Positions 16,208 through 24,230 of a stretch of DNA of 64,000 nt are shown here, one piece after another. A program made the position numbers and the translations under genes. Position 1 is the first letter of the stretch, and each line of letters starts with the position of its first letter. The notes below the pieces were generated by a model that saw only the letters and a list, made by a program, of their open reading frames with translations, had not been told where the DNA came from and did not search any database. Location of the stretch: the NCBI GenBank assembly GCA_934662505.1, contig CAKUKE010000004.1, positions 1 to 64,000 on the forward strand. Reading direction: 5' to 3'. This DNA is from an uncultured Clostridia bacterium. Its GTDB lineage: Bacteria; Bacillota; Clostridia; Christensenellales; Aristaeellaceae.

Positions 16208-17113
16208 TCACACATACCGGGTGATGGCGGCGTTGATCATATAGCAGCACTTCTCCACATGCGCCATTTCCTTCTCCGTCACGTTGCACAGCGGCGCGCG
16301 CACGCCGCCCAGCGACAGCCCTTCCCGCATGCGCAGCGTGGCCTTGATGACCGCGTACATGTTCGCCGGCGTAGCGCACAGGGCGGAAATAATCTCGTTG
16401 CAGGCAAACTGGATCTCCCGCGCCTTTTCCATGTCGCCCTTCTGCACGCACCGGAACAGCTTCAGGTACAGCTCCGGCATGGCAGCGTAGGTGCCGCCGA
16501 TGCCCGCCTGCGCGCCCATGACCAGCCCGGAGACCAGCTGCTCGTCCGGCCCGTTGAACACGGTAAAGTCCTTTCCGCCCAGCGCCAGCCAGCGCTGGAT
16601 ATCCTGCGTGGGCATGGAGGAGTTTTTCACACCCTTCACCCGGGGGTTTTCCAGCATGACAGACAAAAGCTTTTCATTGAGCGCCACCCCTGCCAGCTGG
16701 GGGATATTATAAATGATGAAATCCGTATCCGGCGCGGCGGAGGAAATGTCGTTCCAGTACTGCGCCACGGCGTGGTCGGGCAGATGGAAGTAGATGGGGG
16801 GAATGGCGGCGATGGCGGCCACCCCCAACTTCTGGGCGTGGGCTGCCAGCTCCATGCTGTCCCGGGTGTTGTTGCAGGCCACGTGGGCGATGATCTGCAT
16901 GCCGTCCGCAGCTTCCATCACCGCCTCCAGCGTCGCCTTGCGTTCCTCCTTATCCAGATAAATGCATTCCCCGGAGGAACCGCCCACGTACAGCCCCTGT
17001 ACCCCCTTATCCCGAAGGTAGGCGGTCATCAGCGCGGCGCGGCGGGGGCTGACGTTGCCCTCGTCGTCATAGCAGGCGTAAAATGCAGGGAAAATCCCGC
17101 TGAACTTCTCCAT
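16208..17113 (-). CDS. nanA: N-acetylneuraminate lyase
   Basis: A 301-aa DapA/NanA-superfamily TIM barrel that cleaves Neu5Ac to N-acetylmannosamine and pyruvate through a lysine Schiff base. Visible active-site parts are GGSSGE (44-49, carboxylate-binding loop), YNIP with Tyr135, and Lys163 in 'VKGVKNSS'. The sialate-lyase rather than dihydrodipicolinate-synthase branch is supported by 'IIAHVAC' (74-80), 'IYNIPQLAGV' and 'NGPDEQLVSGLVMGAQAGIGGTY' in order, which closely follow E. coli NanA. Single-gene transcript with its own promoter and operator, running away from the flavoprotein gene. NanE and NanK, the next steps, are not in this window. Confidence 0.93.
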   Translation of the reverse strand: MEKFSGIFPAFYACYDDEGNVSPRRAALMTAYLRDKGVQGLYVGGSSGECIYLDKEERKATLEAVMEAADGMQIIAHVACNNTRDSMELAAHAQKLGVAAIAAIPPIYFHLPDHAVAQYWNDISSAAPDTDFIIYNIPQLAGVALNEKLLSVMLENPRVKGVKNSSMPTQDIQRWLALGGKDFTVFNGPDEQLVSGLVMGAQAGIGGTYAAMPELYLKLFRCVQKGDMEKAREIQFACNEIISALCATPANMYAVIKATLRMREGLSLGGVRAPLCNVTEKEMAHVEKCCYMINAAITRYV

Positions 17114-17172
17114 GTTTGCTTCCCCTTTCTTTTGACGGACGCTTGGAATGGGATTTGATTTTTCTCACCTGA

Positions 17173-17202
17173 ATTATACTACATTTATTCTGCAAAAGTC
17201 AA
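17173..17202 (-). promoter_or_regulatory. nanA promoter with operator copy B
   Basis: On the minus strand TTGACT (17202-17197) and TATAAT (17178-17173) are 18 nt apart. The -10 is embedded in AAATGTAGTATAAT (17186-17173), the same motif as at the main operon. Confidence 0.85.
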
Positions 17203-17268
17203 CCCGTTTTTCCGCTTTTTCCGTCGTTATCTCCATGTTTTTCTTATGCAGTGCTTTTTTCTCCCTTT

Positions 17269-17317
17269 ATTATACTACATTTCAGACGGTTTTCTTTTTT
17301 GAAAAATGTGGTATGAT
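17269..17317. promoter_or_regulatory. Operator copies C and D before the flavoprotein gene
   Basis: Copy C is AAATGTAGTATAAT on the minus strand (17282-17269). Copy D is AAATGTGGTATGAT on the plus strand (17304-17317), whose TATGAT would be the -10 of the flavoprotein gene; its -35 (GTTTTC, 17 nt upstream) is poor. C and D are convergent copies 21 nt apart, and B lies 82 nt from C. Confidence 0.72.
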
Positions 17318-17368
17318 AGCACAGAGGCCGCAGGGATATCTCTTCGGCGGAAAGGGGAAACATTTTTC

Positions 17369-18220
17369 ATGCATACGGACGTACTGATCGTGGGGGGCGG
17401 CCCGGCGGGCTGCGCCGCGGCGCTGACCCTGCGCAGCAGGAATAAAACCGTTGTGCTGTGCGATTCGGGCGCCAGCGCCCTTTTGCGCGCGCACCGGGTG
17501 GACAACTACCCCGGCATGCCGGAGGCCTCTGGCGCGGACATGGCGGCCGCCTTTCAGCGGCAGGCCGCGGCGGCGGGGGCGCAGTTCATCCCCCACCCCG
17601 TCCGGCAGCTCCTGCCCATGGGCGCTTCCTTCTCCGCGCTGGTGGGCGAGGACATTCTGACGGCGGACCGGGTGATTCTGGCGGTGGGCGTCCCCCGCCG
17701 CGCCTCCCTGCCCGGCGAAAGCGAGGGGGTCGGCCGCGGCGTGAGCTACTGCGCCACCTGCGACGGCATGTTTTACCGGGGCAGGCAGGCGGCGGTGCTG
17801 GGCGGCTTTGAGGAAGCGGTGGGCGAGGCCAATTTTCTCGCCACGCTGGCGGAAAAAGTGCGCTATCTGCCTACCGCGCCCCACGACACTTCCGGGCTTT
17901 CGGACAAAATAACCCTTCTGACCGGCCGCGCCCGCGCCGTGGTGCTGACGGACGGACATGTAACGGGGCTGCAGGTAGACGACACGGTCTACCCTGCGGA
18001 CGGGGTGTTCATCCTGCGCCCCGCCTCCCCGCCCGACCAGCTGCTCCCCGGGCTGAAAATGGAGGGCAGCCGGATCTGGACGGACAGCCGCCTGCAGACC
18101 TCCGTGCCCGGCGTATACGCCGCCGGCGACGCGGCAGGCGCCCCTTATCAGGTCTCCCACGCGGTGGGGCAGGGGTGTCTGGCCGCCCTGAGCCTGTGCG
18201 AGGATCTGCCCGGAAAATGA
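17369..18220 (+). CDS. Thioredoxin-reductase-like flavoprotein
   Basis: A 283-aa protein of the low-Mr thioredoxin-reductase fold. The FAD site GGGPAG is at 9-14, the redox pair is in CATCDG (Cys128 and Cys131), and the second FAD motif is 'VYAAGDAAG' near 248-256. The NADPH-domain signatures of ordinary TrxB (GGGDSA and HRR) are replaced by 'GGFEEA' and 'YLPTAP', so NADPH use is doubtful. Clostridial ferredoxin-dependent flavin thioredoxin reductases lack the same motifs. It starts at ATG 17369 after AAAGGGGAAA. It faces nanA and shares its operator motif, which suggests co-regulation with sialic-acid use; the reason is unclear. A trxA partner is not adjacent. Confidence 0.82.
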   Translation: MHTDVLIVGGGPAGCAAALTLRSRNKTVVLCDSGASALLRAHRVDNYPGMPEASGADMAAAFQRQAAAAGAQFIPHPVRQLLPMGASFSALVGEDILTADRVILAVGVPRRASLPGESEGVGRGVSYCATCDGMFYRGRQAAVLGGFEEAVGEANFLATLAEKVRYLPTAPHDTSGLSDKITLLTGRARAVVLTDGHVTGLQVDDTVYPADGVFILRPASPPDQLLPGLKMEGSRIWTDSRLQTSVPGVYAAGDAAGAPYQVSHAVGQGCLAALSLCEDLPGK

Positions 18221-18259
18221 TGTTTCAGGCAAACCGTCCTTGGGAAAGAGCGTCCGCGC

Positions 18260-18284
18260 CGCCGCCTTCGAGGCGGCGTTTTTT
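18260..18284 (+). terminator. Terminator of the flavoprotein gene
   Basis: CGCCGCCT pairs with AGGCGGCG around TCG and is followed by six T. Confidence 0.92.
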
Positions 18285-18428
18285 ATGCTTCCCGTGTTTC
18301 GCGCCGCCTCCGGTGGAGAAACCTGACGGTGAGAGACGTCCCCTGTGCCGCCCGCTGCCGGGGCATATCCCCTCCGTCTGCCGCATAGACTTTTCCGACC
18401 AGAAAAAGGAAGACCGGAGGGACGGCAT

Positions 18429-18845
18429 ATGACGAAACGGGCAAGAAAAAACAAAGCGCGGGGAAACGGCGCTGCGGCCGCGCTGCTCAAGGGGCTGCTT
18501 TGCGCCATCGGGGTCACGGCGGGGTGCGTCGCGGTGCTGGCGCTGCTCATTGCCCTGACGGATATGGGCGAGACCCCCGTGCGGGTGCTCAGCCAGCTGA
18601 TCAAGCTGCTGGCCATCTTCGTGGGGGTACGTCTCAGCGTGCCCCGGGGCGAAGCGCGGGGCGCCATGCGGGGCGCGGCGCTGGGGCTGATCTACATGGG
18701 CGCGGGGCTCGTGGTGTACGCGCTGGGCACCCGGCAGCAGCTGACCCTCCCCGCCTGCCTGATGGACGGGTGCATGGGCGTTGCCGCCGGCGGACTGATG
18801 GGCATGCTCCGCGCCTCCCGCCCGGCAAATACGGCAAAGGTGTGA
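18429..18845 (+). CDS. TIGR04086-type small membrane protein
   Basis: A 138-aa protein with a very basic N-terminus (MTKRARKNKARGNG) followed by four hydrophobic helices: about 15-45, 58-75, 80-98 and 105-125. The pattern (YrzE/TIGR04086 in Firmicutes) is a family of unknown function, often found near spore or envelope genes. The ATG at 18429 follows GGAGGG. It is followed by the response-regulator gene 83 nt downstream, which has its own promoter, so co-transcription is not required. Confidence 0.7.
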   Translation: MTKRARKNKARGNGAAAALLKGLLCAIGVTAGCVAVLALLIALTDMGETPVRVLSQLIKLLAIFVGVRLSVPRGEARGAMRGAALGLIYMGAGLVVYALGTRQQLTLPACLMDGCMGVAAGGLMGMLRASRPANTAKV

Positions 18846-18852
18846 CCGTCCC

Positions 18853-18882
18853 TTGTCCCTTCTCCCCCTTTCGTGCTACAAT
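18853..18882 (+). promoter_or_regulatory. Promoter of the two-component operon
   Basis: TTGTCC (18853-18858) and TACAAT (18877-18882) are 18 nt apart, 46 nt before the response-regulator start. Confidence 0.65.
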
Positions 18883-18928
18883 AAGGGCGGCGCTCCGCGC
18901 CGACCGCATGAGGGAGGAGATTTTCCCG

Positions 18929-19627
18929 ATGAACAAGAAAAAGCTCATTCTCATTGCCGACGACGAGGTCGGCATTCATGAATCGCTGCGCATTTACCTC
19001 ACCCGGGAGGGATACGAGGTGTACTCGGTGTTCCGGGGCGACGACGTGATGGACGCCTTCAACCAGATGCGTCCCGATCTGGTCATTCTGGACATCATGA
19101 TGCCCGGCCGCAGCGGCACGCAGGTGTGCGCGGATATCCGGGCGGTGAGCATGACCCCGGTGATCATGCTCACCGCCAAGGGCGAAGAGGTGGACAAGCT
19201 GCTGGGCTTTGCCCTGGGCGCGGACGACTACATCGTCAAGCCCTTCTCTCCCCGGGAGATCGTCAGCCGCATTCAGGTGATCTTCCGCCGCATGAACCAG
19301 CTGCAGACCGAGCCCGAGCAGGGCAGGCTGACGGTGGGCAACACGGTGATCGACCTGAAGTGCTACGAGGTGCGGGTGGACGGCGAAAGCGTGCTCCTGT
19401 CCCCCAAGGAGGTGGAGATCCTCCACCTGATGGCCAGCCACCCCCGTCAGGTGTTCACCCGTGAGCAGCTGCTGGACAACATCTGGGGCTTCGATTTTAA
19501 CGGCGACCCCCGGGTCGTGGACACGGGCATCAAGCGCATCCGCAAGAAAATGCCCGAAAACACGGACGTGGTGCTCCGCTCCGTGTACGGGGTCGGCTAC
19601 AAGGTCGAGGTGCGGGACCATGCCTAA
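18929..19627 (+). CDS. OmpR/PhoB-family response regulator
   Basis: A 232-aa regulator. The receiver domain (about 1-118) has the acidic pair D11-D12, phospho-acceptor D55 ('VILDIMMPG'), a T in 'MLTAKG' and K105 in 'IVKPF'. The C-terminal winged-helix domain (~130-228) has 'LSPKEVEILHLMASHP...FTREQLLDNIWG' and the final 'VVLRSVYGVGYKVE'. It starts at ATG 18929 after AGGGAGGAG; an in-frame ATG at 18908 lies before that ribosome site. It overlaps the kinase gene by 8 nt, so the two are translated together. PhoP/ResD/WalR-like; the regulon is unknown. Confidence 0.93.
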   Translation: MNKKKLILIADDEVGIHESLRIYLTREGYEVYSVFRGDDVMDAFNQMRPDLVILDIMMPGRSGTQVCADIRAVSMTPVIMLTAKGEEVDKLLGFALGADDYIVKPFSPREIVSRIQVIFRRMNQLQTEPEQGRLTVGNTVIDLKCYEVRVDGESVLLSPKEVEILHLMASHPRQVFTREQLLDNIWGFDFNGDPRVVDTGIKRIRKKMPENTDVVLRSVYGVGYKVEVRDHA

Positions 19628-21368
19628 GTGGTCCAATTACCAGACCCGTTTTGCCGTGCTGGCCTGCGTAGGGGTGCTCCTCACCTCCGTGGTGGCCTTT
19701 TCTCTGGCCACCTATTTTTTCAACGACACCTACAACCGCTCCCTGCGCCAGTCCCTGACCGGCACCCTGCAAACGGGCGAGGCGCTGCTGGACGGCTATG
19801 CCTCCGGGCAGCTGGACAAAGCCGCCCTGCGGGAAAAGGTGAACCCCGCCTTTGGCGGCGAGGGTCTTTTTCTGATGCTGATGGACAGTCAGGGGCACGC
19901 CATCGCCTACACGGACAGCGCGGTGCCCTATCTGGCCGCCAACGCGGCGGACCGGCTCATCTCCCGCCTGCGGGAGGGGCAGAATTCCTCCATCGCCACC
20001 GTATCCGAGGAAGGAAGCACCGCCCTCATCGCCGGCAGAACGACGGCGAACGGCATGGTGCTGGCGGGCAAGACCCTGTCCCCCGTCTCCAGCGCGGGGG
20101 CGTTTTTCCGTTCCCGTTTTCTCCCCTTCATGCTGTTTTTCATCGCGGCGGCGCTGCTTTTGTCCTCCATGGCCACAAGACTTACCTACCGTCCCATGCG
20201 CATCCTGACGGACGCGGCGGAAAAGCTGGCCGACGGGGAGCAGGTGCTCCTGCCCGAAAACATGTCCGGCGACATGAACAACATCGCCGTAGCCTTCAAC
20301 CACATGTCCCGCACCATCGCCGCCTCCATTCAGGAGCTGCGGCTGGAAAAGGAAACGCTGTCCCTGATTCTGGAAAGCATGAGCGACGGGCTCTATGCGC
20401 TGGATGAGGACGGACAGGTGCTGCAGGAAAACCCCGCCGCCCGGCAATTGCTTGGAAACGAGCAGTCCCCTGCGGCGCGCCGGGTGGCGCAGGCGCTCAG
20501 AGCCGCCGCCGCGCATCCCGATGACCCGCCCGCCGGCGGCCTGATCGAGCAGGGCGGCCGTACGCTGGAGTACGCGGTCTCCCCCCTCCCGTCTTCCCCG
20601 CCCCGGCGGCGGAGCGCGCTGGCGCTCATCCGGGATGTGACCGAGCAGGAGCGGCTGGAGCATACCCGCCGGGACTACGTGGCCAATATTTCCCACGAGC
20701 TGCGCACCCCTCTGGCCTCCATGCGGGGGCTGGCGGAAGGGCTGCGGGACGGTCTGGTGACCGACCCGGAGGAACGCATGCGCTGCTACACGATCATTGT
20801 GGACGAGGTGACCCGTCTGTCCCGGCTGGTCAACGACCTGCTGGAGCTGTCCGGCCTGCAGAGCAACCCGGCCGCATTTGAAATGGAAAAGGTGGATCCC
20901 GGCGATCTGGTGTGGGATCTGCACGACCGCAACGCCAGCCTGTTTGAAAAATCCGGGCTGTCCTTCTCCTTCTCCCTGCCGGAGGAACCCCTGCCCATGG
21001 TGCGGTCCAACGAGGATCGTCTGGCGCAGGTGCTCACCATTTTTCTGGACAACGCCCGCAAATACACCCCCGCCGGAGGCACGGTCGCGCTGGGCGCGGA
21101 AAGGGCGGCGGACGGCGTGCGGTTTTACGTGCGGGATAACGGCATCGGCATGGACGAGGAGACCCAGCGGCTGGCCTTCGACCGCTTTCATCAGGCCGAG
21201 CGCAGCCACGCGGGCAAGGGCAGCGGGCTGGGGCTGGCCATCGCCCGGGAGATCATGCAGAAGCTGAACGCGCCCATTGCCCTGACCAGCGCCCCGGGCA
21301 AGGGCAGCGAGTTTTCCTTCGTCATTCCCCTGACCAGCCCCGAACCCGCCGGGCAGGGCAAGGACTGA
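19620..21368 (+). CDS. Membrane sensor histidine kinase with PAS domain
   Basis: A 582-aa kinase. Transmembrane helix 1 is at ~11-34, followed by an extracytoplasmic sensor region of about 125 residues, helix 2 at ~165-187, a HAMP linker (~188-240), a PAS domain (~245-340), a HisKA dimerisation domain with phospho-acceptor His359 in 'NISHELRTPLASM', and an ATP-binding domain with the N box (Asn478 in 'DNARKYTP'), 'DNGIGM' and 'GKGSGLGLAIA'. The order TM-sensor-TM-HAMP-PAS-HisKA-HATPase is that of PhoR/ResE/WalK kinases. It should phosphorylate the regulator encoded just upstream. The sensed signal cannot be read from sequence. Confidence 0.94.
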   Translation: MPKWSNYQTRFAVLACVGVLLTSVVAFSLATYFFNDTYNRSLRQSLTGTLQTGEALLDGYASGQLDKAALREKVNPAFGGEGLFLMLMDSQGHAIAYTDSAVPYLAANAADRLISRLREGQNSSIATVSEEGSTALIAGRTTANGMVLAGKTLSPVSSAGAFFRSRFLPFMLFFIAAALLLSSMATRLTYRPMRILTDAAEKLADGEQVLLPENMSGDMNNIAVAFNHMSRTIAASIQELRLEKETLSLILESMSDGLYALDEDGQVLQENPAARQLLGNEQSPAARRVAQALRAAAAHPDDPPAGGLIEQGGRTLEYAVSPLPSSPPRRRSALALIRDVTEQERLEHTRRDYVANISHELRTPLASMRGLAEGLRDGLVTDPEERMRCYTIIVDEVTRLSRLVNDLLELSGLQSNPAAFEMEKVDPGDLVWDLHDRNASLFEKSGLSFSFSLPEEPLPMVRSNEDRLAQVLTIFLDNARKYTPAGGTVALGAERAADGVRFYVRDNGIGMDEETQRLAFDRFHQAERSHAGKGSGLGLAIAREIMQKLNAPIALTSAPGKGSEFSFVIPLTSPEPAGQGKD

Positions 21369-21460
21369 CCCCTCCGAAGGCGGGAGCAGTGTTTGGGATG
21401 CGCTGCAGGTTCCGGCGCGCCACGTTTTTTTGCACCTTTCACTTCTCTGCGCATGACGAT

Positions 21461-21497
21461 GCAGCCGCTCCCGTTTTTAGGGACGGCTGCTTTTTTT
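21461..21497 (+). terminator. Terminator of the two-component operon
   Basis: GCAGCCGCTCCC (21461-21472) pairs with GGGACGGCTGC (21480-21490) with one bulge, followed by seven T. The minus-strand YlbJ-like gene ends 63 nt further on. Confidence 0.88.
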
Positions 21498-21559
21498 CTG
21501 CTTTCCTCCGGCTGCGTGCGTGCCCATCCGTATCGCTGCACCCGTCTGCCGAACGCCTT

Positions 21560-22618
21560 TCACACCGTCCGGCTCCACAGAAGGCACATCAGTGCGGACA
21601 GCGTGCCGTGGAGCAGCCGCAGGGGCAGAAGGGAGGCCGCGCCCAGCCCCCGTTTCTGCCAGAAGGCACTGTTCTGCATCAGCAGCGACAGCCCGCCGAA
21701 GGATGTAAAAAAGGCGCACAGGACGCTGCGCACCCCCACGGACGCATCCAGCGCGCACAGGGCGCGGACGCCCCCCGTCACCTCCAGCGCGCTCTGGAGC
21801 GCCGCCGTGACCCATGGCGCCGCCCCCGAAAGATATTTGCCCGCCAGCGCGGAGGCAACCGTTCCCAGCGTGATGCACCCCGCCACCGTCAGCAGCGCCG
21901 CAGCCGCCGCGCTCATCGCTTCAAACAGACCGGGCGCAGGCTCCGCCGCGCCGCTTTCACGCCGTCCGTTTCCCCGACCGTCCTCCGCACGTCCGAAGAA
22001 AACGACGCGGCCGGTCTTTCTTCTTTCCTTTTGAGGCTCCTGCTTTTGCCCATTCGCGCGCCCGTCCGTCCCCTGCCGCGCCGCCCGTTCCGCGCCGCCC
22101 GGGTTCAGCCTCTGCGCATCCCGTTCCGCCCCGTTTCCGGGCGCGCTCTGCTGCGCGCGCCGTTTTTCGCTCACCCGTTTTCCATGGCGCTTTTTCTTTT
22201 TTCTCTTTCCGCCGCCCGGCAGCAGCAGCGCCGCCGCCCACGCCCCCGCCAGATGGCAGACGTACACCCGTGCCGCCCAGATGGGGCTTTGCAGCCAACC
22301 TGCCAGCACGGTCAGGAAAAACAACGGGCTCATGACTCCCGTCCCGGCGGCCAGCCGCCGCGCGGCGGTACGGGTCAGGGGATACGCGGCGCACACCCGC
22401 GCCCCGCCCGGCGAGCCGGACAATATGCCCAGCGCCGCGCCCACGGCCGGACGGTCGGGCAGCCGGGGGGCGATGTAGAGCATGCAGCACAATGCGGGGT
22501 ACAGCGCCGGCGTCACCTGCAGCGCCCACACCCGCAGCGCCTCCCCGGCCGCACGGGCGCTGTCGCCCGGATTCATCAGCATCAGCGCCATGAGCAGCGC
22601 GCAGCCAAACACCCCCAT
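21560..22618 (-). CDS. YlbJ-like sporulation membrane protein
   Basis: A 352-aa polytopic membrane protein. The N-terminal part has 'ALRVWALQVTPALYPALCC', the C-terminal part 'VLCAFFTSFGGLSLLMQ', matching the two conserved blocks of sporulation integral membrane protein YlbJ (nucleoside-recognition/Gate domain), needed for spore coat and heat resistance in Bacillus. Between them is a ~95-residue Lys/Arg/Gln/Glu-rich insert (about residues 135-230, 'KRKKKKRHGKR...') that I do not know from YlbJ and that looks disordered. The start is ATG 22618 after GGGAGG; the frame could begin at ATG 22666 but with a weaker site. Other sporulation genes lie within 8 kb. Confidence 0.7.
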   Translation of the reverse strand: MGVFGCALLMALMLMNPGDSARAAGEALRVWALQVTPALYPALCCMLYIAPRLPDRPAVGAALGILSGSPGGARVCAAYPLTRTAARRLAAGTGVMSPLFFLTVLAGWLQSPIWAARVYVCHLAGAWAAALLLPGGGKRKKKKRHGKRVSEKRRAQQSAPGNGAERDAQRLNPGGAERAARQGTDGRANGQKQEPQKERRKTGRVVFFGRAEDGRGNGRRESGAAEPAPGLFEAMSAAAAALLTVAGCITLGTVASALAGKYLSGAAPWVTAALQSALEVTGGVRALCALDASVGVRSVLCAFFTSFGGLSLLMQNSAFWQKRGLGAASLLPLRLLHGTLSALMCLLWSRTV

Positions 22619-22789
22619 TCCCTTCGCCTCCCTCGGGGCAGGATATGCTTTTTTTGCGGGCGGCATGCCTTTTCAATCCGGACAAAACGTCGTATAATAA
22701 GAACGGAACCCTGTGAACCGTGTTTTTTCTCCGGCGCGGATGAAAATGTTTTCCGCCGCCGTTCTATCTGTTGGAAAGGAAGTGAGGGG

Positions 22790-24229
22790 ATGCGGCGGGT
22801 ACTGGCCTTTTTCCTGTGCGCGGCGCTGCTGCTGGCCGCCTGCCCTGCCGGCGCGGCGCTGTCCCCCCGGCTTTCGTCCCTGCTGTCCGACGGCGCAACG
22901 GTGCGCCTGTCTTTCCGGGCGGAGCGGCTGGACGGGCTGACGGATGACGCGCTTTCGGAGGTGGCGAGGCTGCTTGCCCGCACCACCGTCACCCTGACGG
23001 AGGGAACGCAGGACGGCGCGTCCGCGTGGCGGATGGGTCTTTTTCTGGACGGCGACACGCTGGCGGACATCGGCGGGCAGACCGTTCCGTCAGGCCGGCT
23101 GGTGCGCATGCTCCACAGCGGCGGCGCTTATCTGACTGGCGCGGAGGAACGGGACGCGATGACCCTGCTGTTCGGCGCCGCCGAAGCATGGCCTGATGTG
23201 GAAAGCGGGCTTTCCGCCTTTTTCGCCGCCCTGCCCGGGCTGGATGAGACCCTTGCCGGGGAAGACGTGACCGTCCGGGACGGCCGGAGCGCCACCTCCA
23301 TTCAGAACGTGGGTACCGCCCCTTCTTCCCGGCAGTACACCCTGTCCGGCGAGGCGCTGACCATGCGGCTCCCCCGGGCGCTGGAGCCCCTGCGCGCCGG
23401 TCTTGCCGCCGCCTTCCCCACCGCGCCCGACCGGGTGTGGACGTGGATGGACGCGCTGTGCGGGTGGGTCTTTGAAGGCGACGCCCGGATCAAGCGCATG
23501 TTCGCCCGGGACGGGTCGGACATGGGACTGCAGCTGACCGGCAAAGCGGTCGCGGCCAAAGGGGAAAAAGCAAAAAAGATCACCCTGTTCATGGGTTATC
23601 AGGCAGAAAAGGGCTTTTACATCAGCCTGACCCTCGGCAAGGACACGTGGACGGCCAAGGGAAAGCAGACCGGGAGTGAAAAACAGAACACCCTCGCCTT
23701 CTCCGCCGCCTCCGCCCTGCAGCAGGGCGGAAAGACCGTCAAGGCCTCGCTGGAGGGCTCGCTCAAATGCGTGCCCGGCGACGGCGGGGAGCGAATCACG
23801 GGCAAGATCACCCGGGTGACCCGGCCGGGCGGGGTGAAAACCACCCTCGTGCTCCAGCCGGATGTCACCGTGACAGAGGGCGGGGCGCAGGGCGAGGTGC
23901 GCTGCACCCTGAATCGAAAGGATACCGTGGTCACCGATGTGACCGTGACGCTGGAGGCCGCCCCGGCCGCGGATCCTATCCTGCCCGCGGAAAGCGCCGC
24001 GCCCGTCGACCTGACAGGGCTGAGCGACACGGCGGCGCTGGCGCTGGCCGGCCGGGAAGAAAGCGTCCTTTCCCGGCTGCTGATCCGGGCGCTTTCCGGC
24101 CTGTCCGAAAACACCCGCGCCCACCTTGTGCACGCGCTGCGCACGGCGGATTTTATGACCGCGCCCGTCGTTCCCCTGACCGGGGAGACGGACAGCGGCG
24201 ACGAATGGATCGTAGAGGAGGAACCCTGA
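22790..24229 (+). CDS. Secreted protein, no known family (tandem set 1 of 3)
   Basis: A 479-aa exported protein. Residues 1-22 form a signal peptide (MRRVLAFFLCAALLLAAC); the LAAC at 15-18 may be a lipobox, though Pro follows the Cys, or cleavage may occur after 'PAGA'. The rest alternates amphipathic strands and short helices, with a Lys/Thr-rich middle (~250-350: 'ITLFMGYQAEKGFYISLTLG') that suggests a beta-rich domain. I recognise no domain. It starts at ATG 22790, and the next gene begins 1 nt after its stop, so they are surely co-transcribed. A TATAAT at 22693-22698 may be its -10. Confidence 0.75.
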   Translation: MRRVLAFFLCAALLLAACPAGAALSPRLSSLLSDGATVRLSFRAERLDGLTDDALSEVARLLARTTVTLTEGTQDGASAWRMGLFLDGDTLADIGGQTVPSGRLVRMLHSGGAYLTGAEERDAMTLLFGAAEAWPDVESGLSAFFAALPGLDETLAGEDVTVRDGRSATSIQNVGTAPSSRQYTLSGEALTMRLPRALEPLRAGLAAAFPTAPDRVWTWMDALCGWVFEGDARIKRMFARDGSDMGLQLTGKAVAAKGEKAKKITLFMGYQAEKGFYISLTLGKDTWTAKGKQTGSEKQNTLAFSAASALQQGGKTVKASLEGSLKCVPGDGGERITGKITRVTRPGGVKTTLVLQPDVTVTEGGAQGEVRCTLNRKDTVVTDVTVTLEAAPAADPILPAESAAPVDLTGLSDTAALALAGREESVLSRLLIRALSGLSENTRAHLVHALRTADFMTAPVVPLTGETDSGDEWIVEEEP

Positions 24230-24230
24230 T

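Noticed and set aside
15517..16244. Open frames between gntR and nanA
   Set aside because: They pass through the gntR and nanA terminators and a direct repeat, with no recognisable product.
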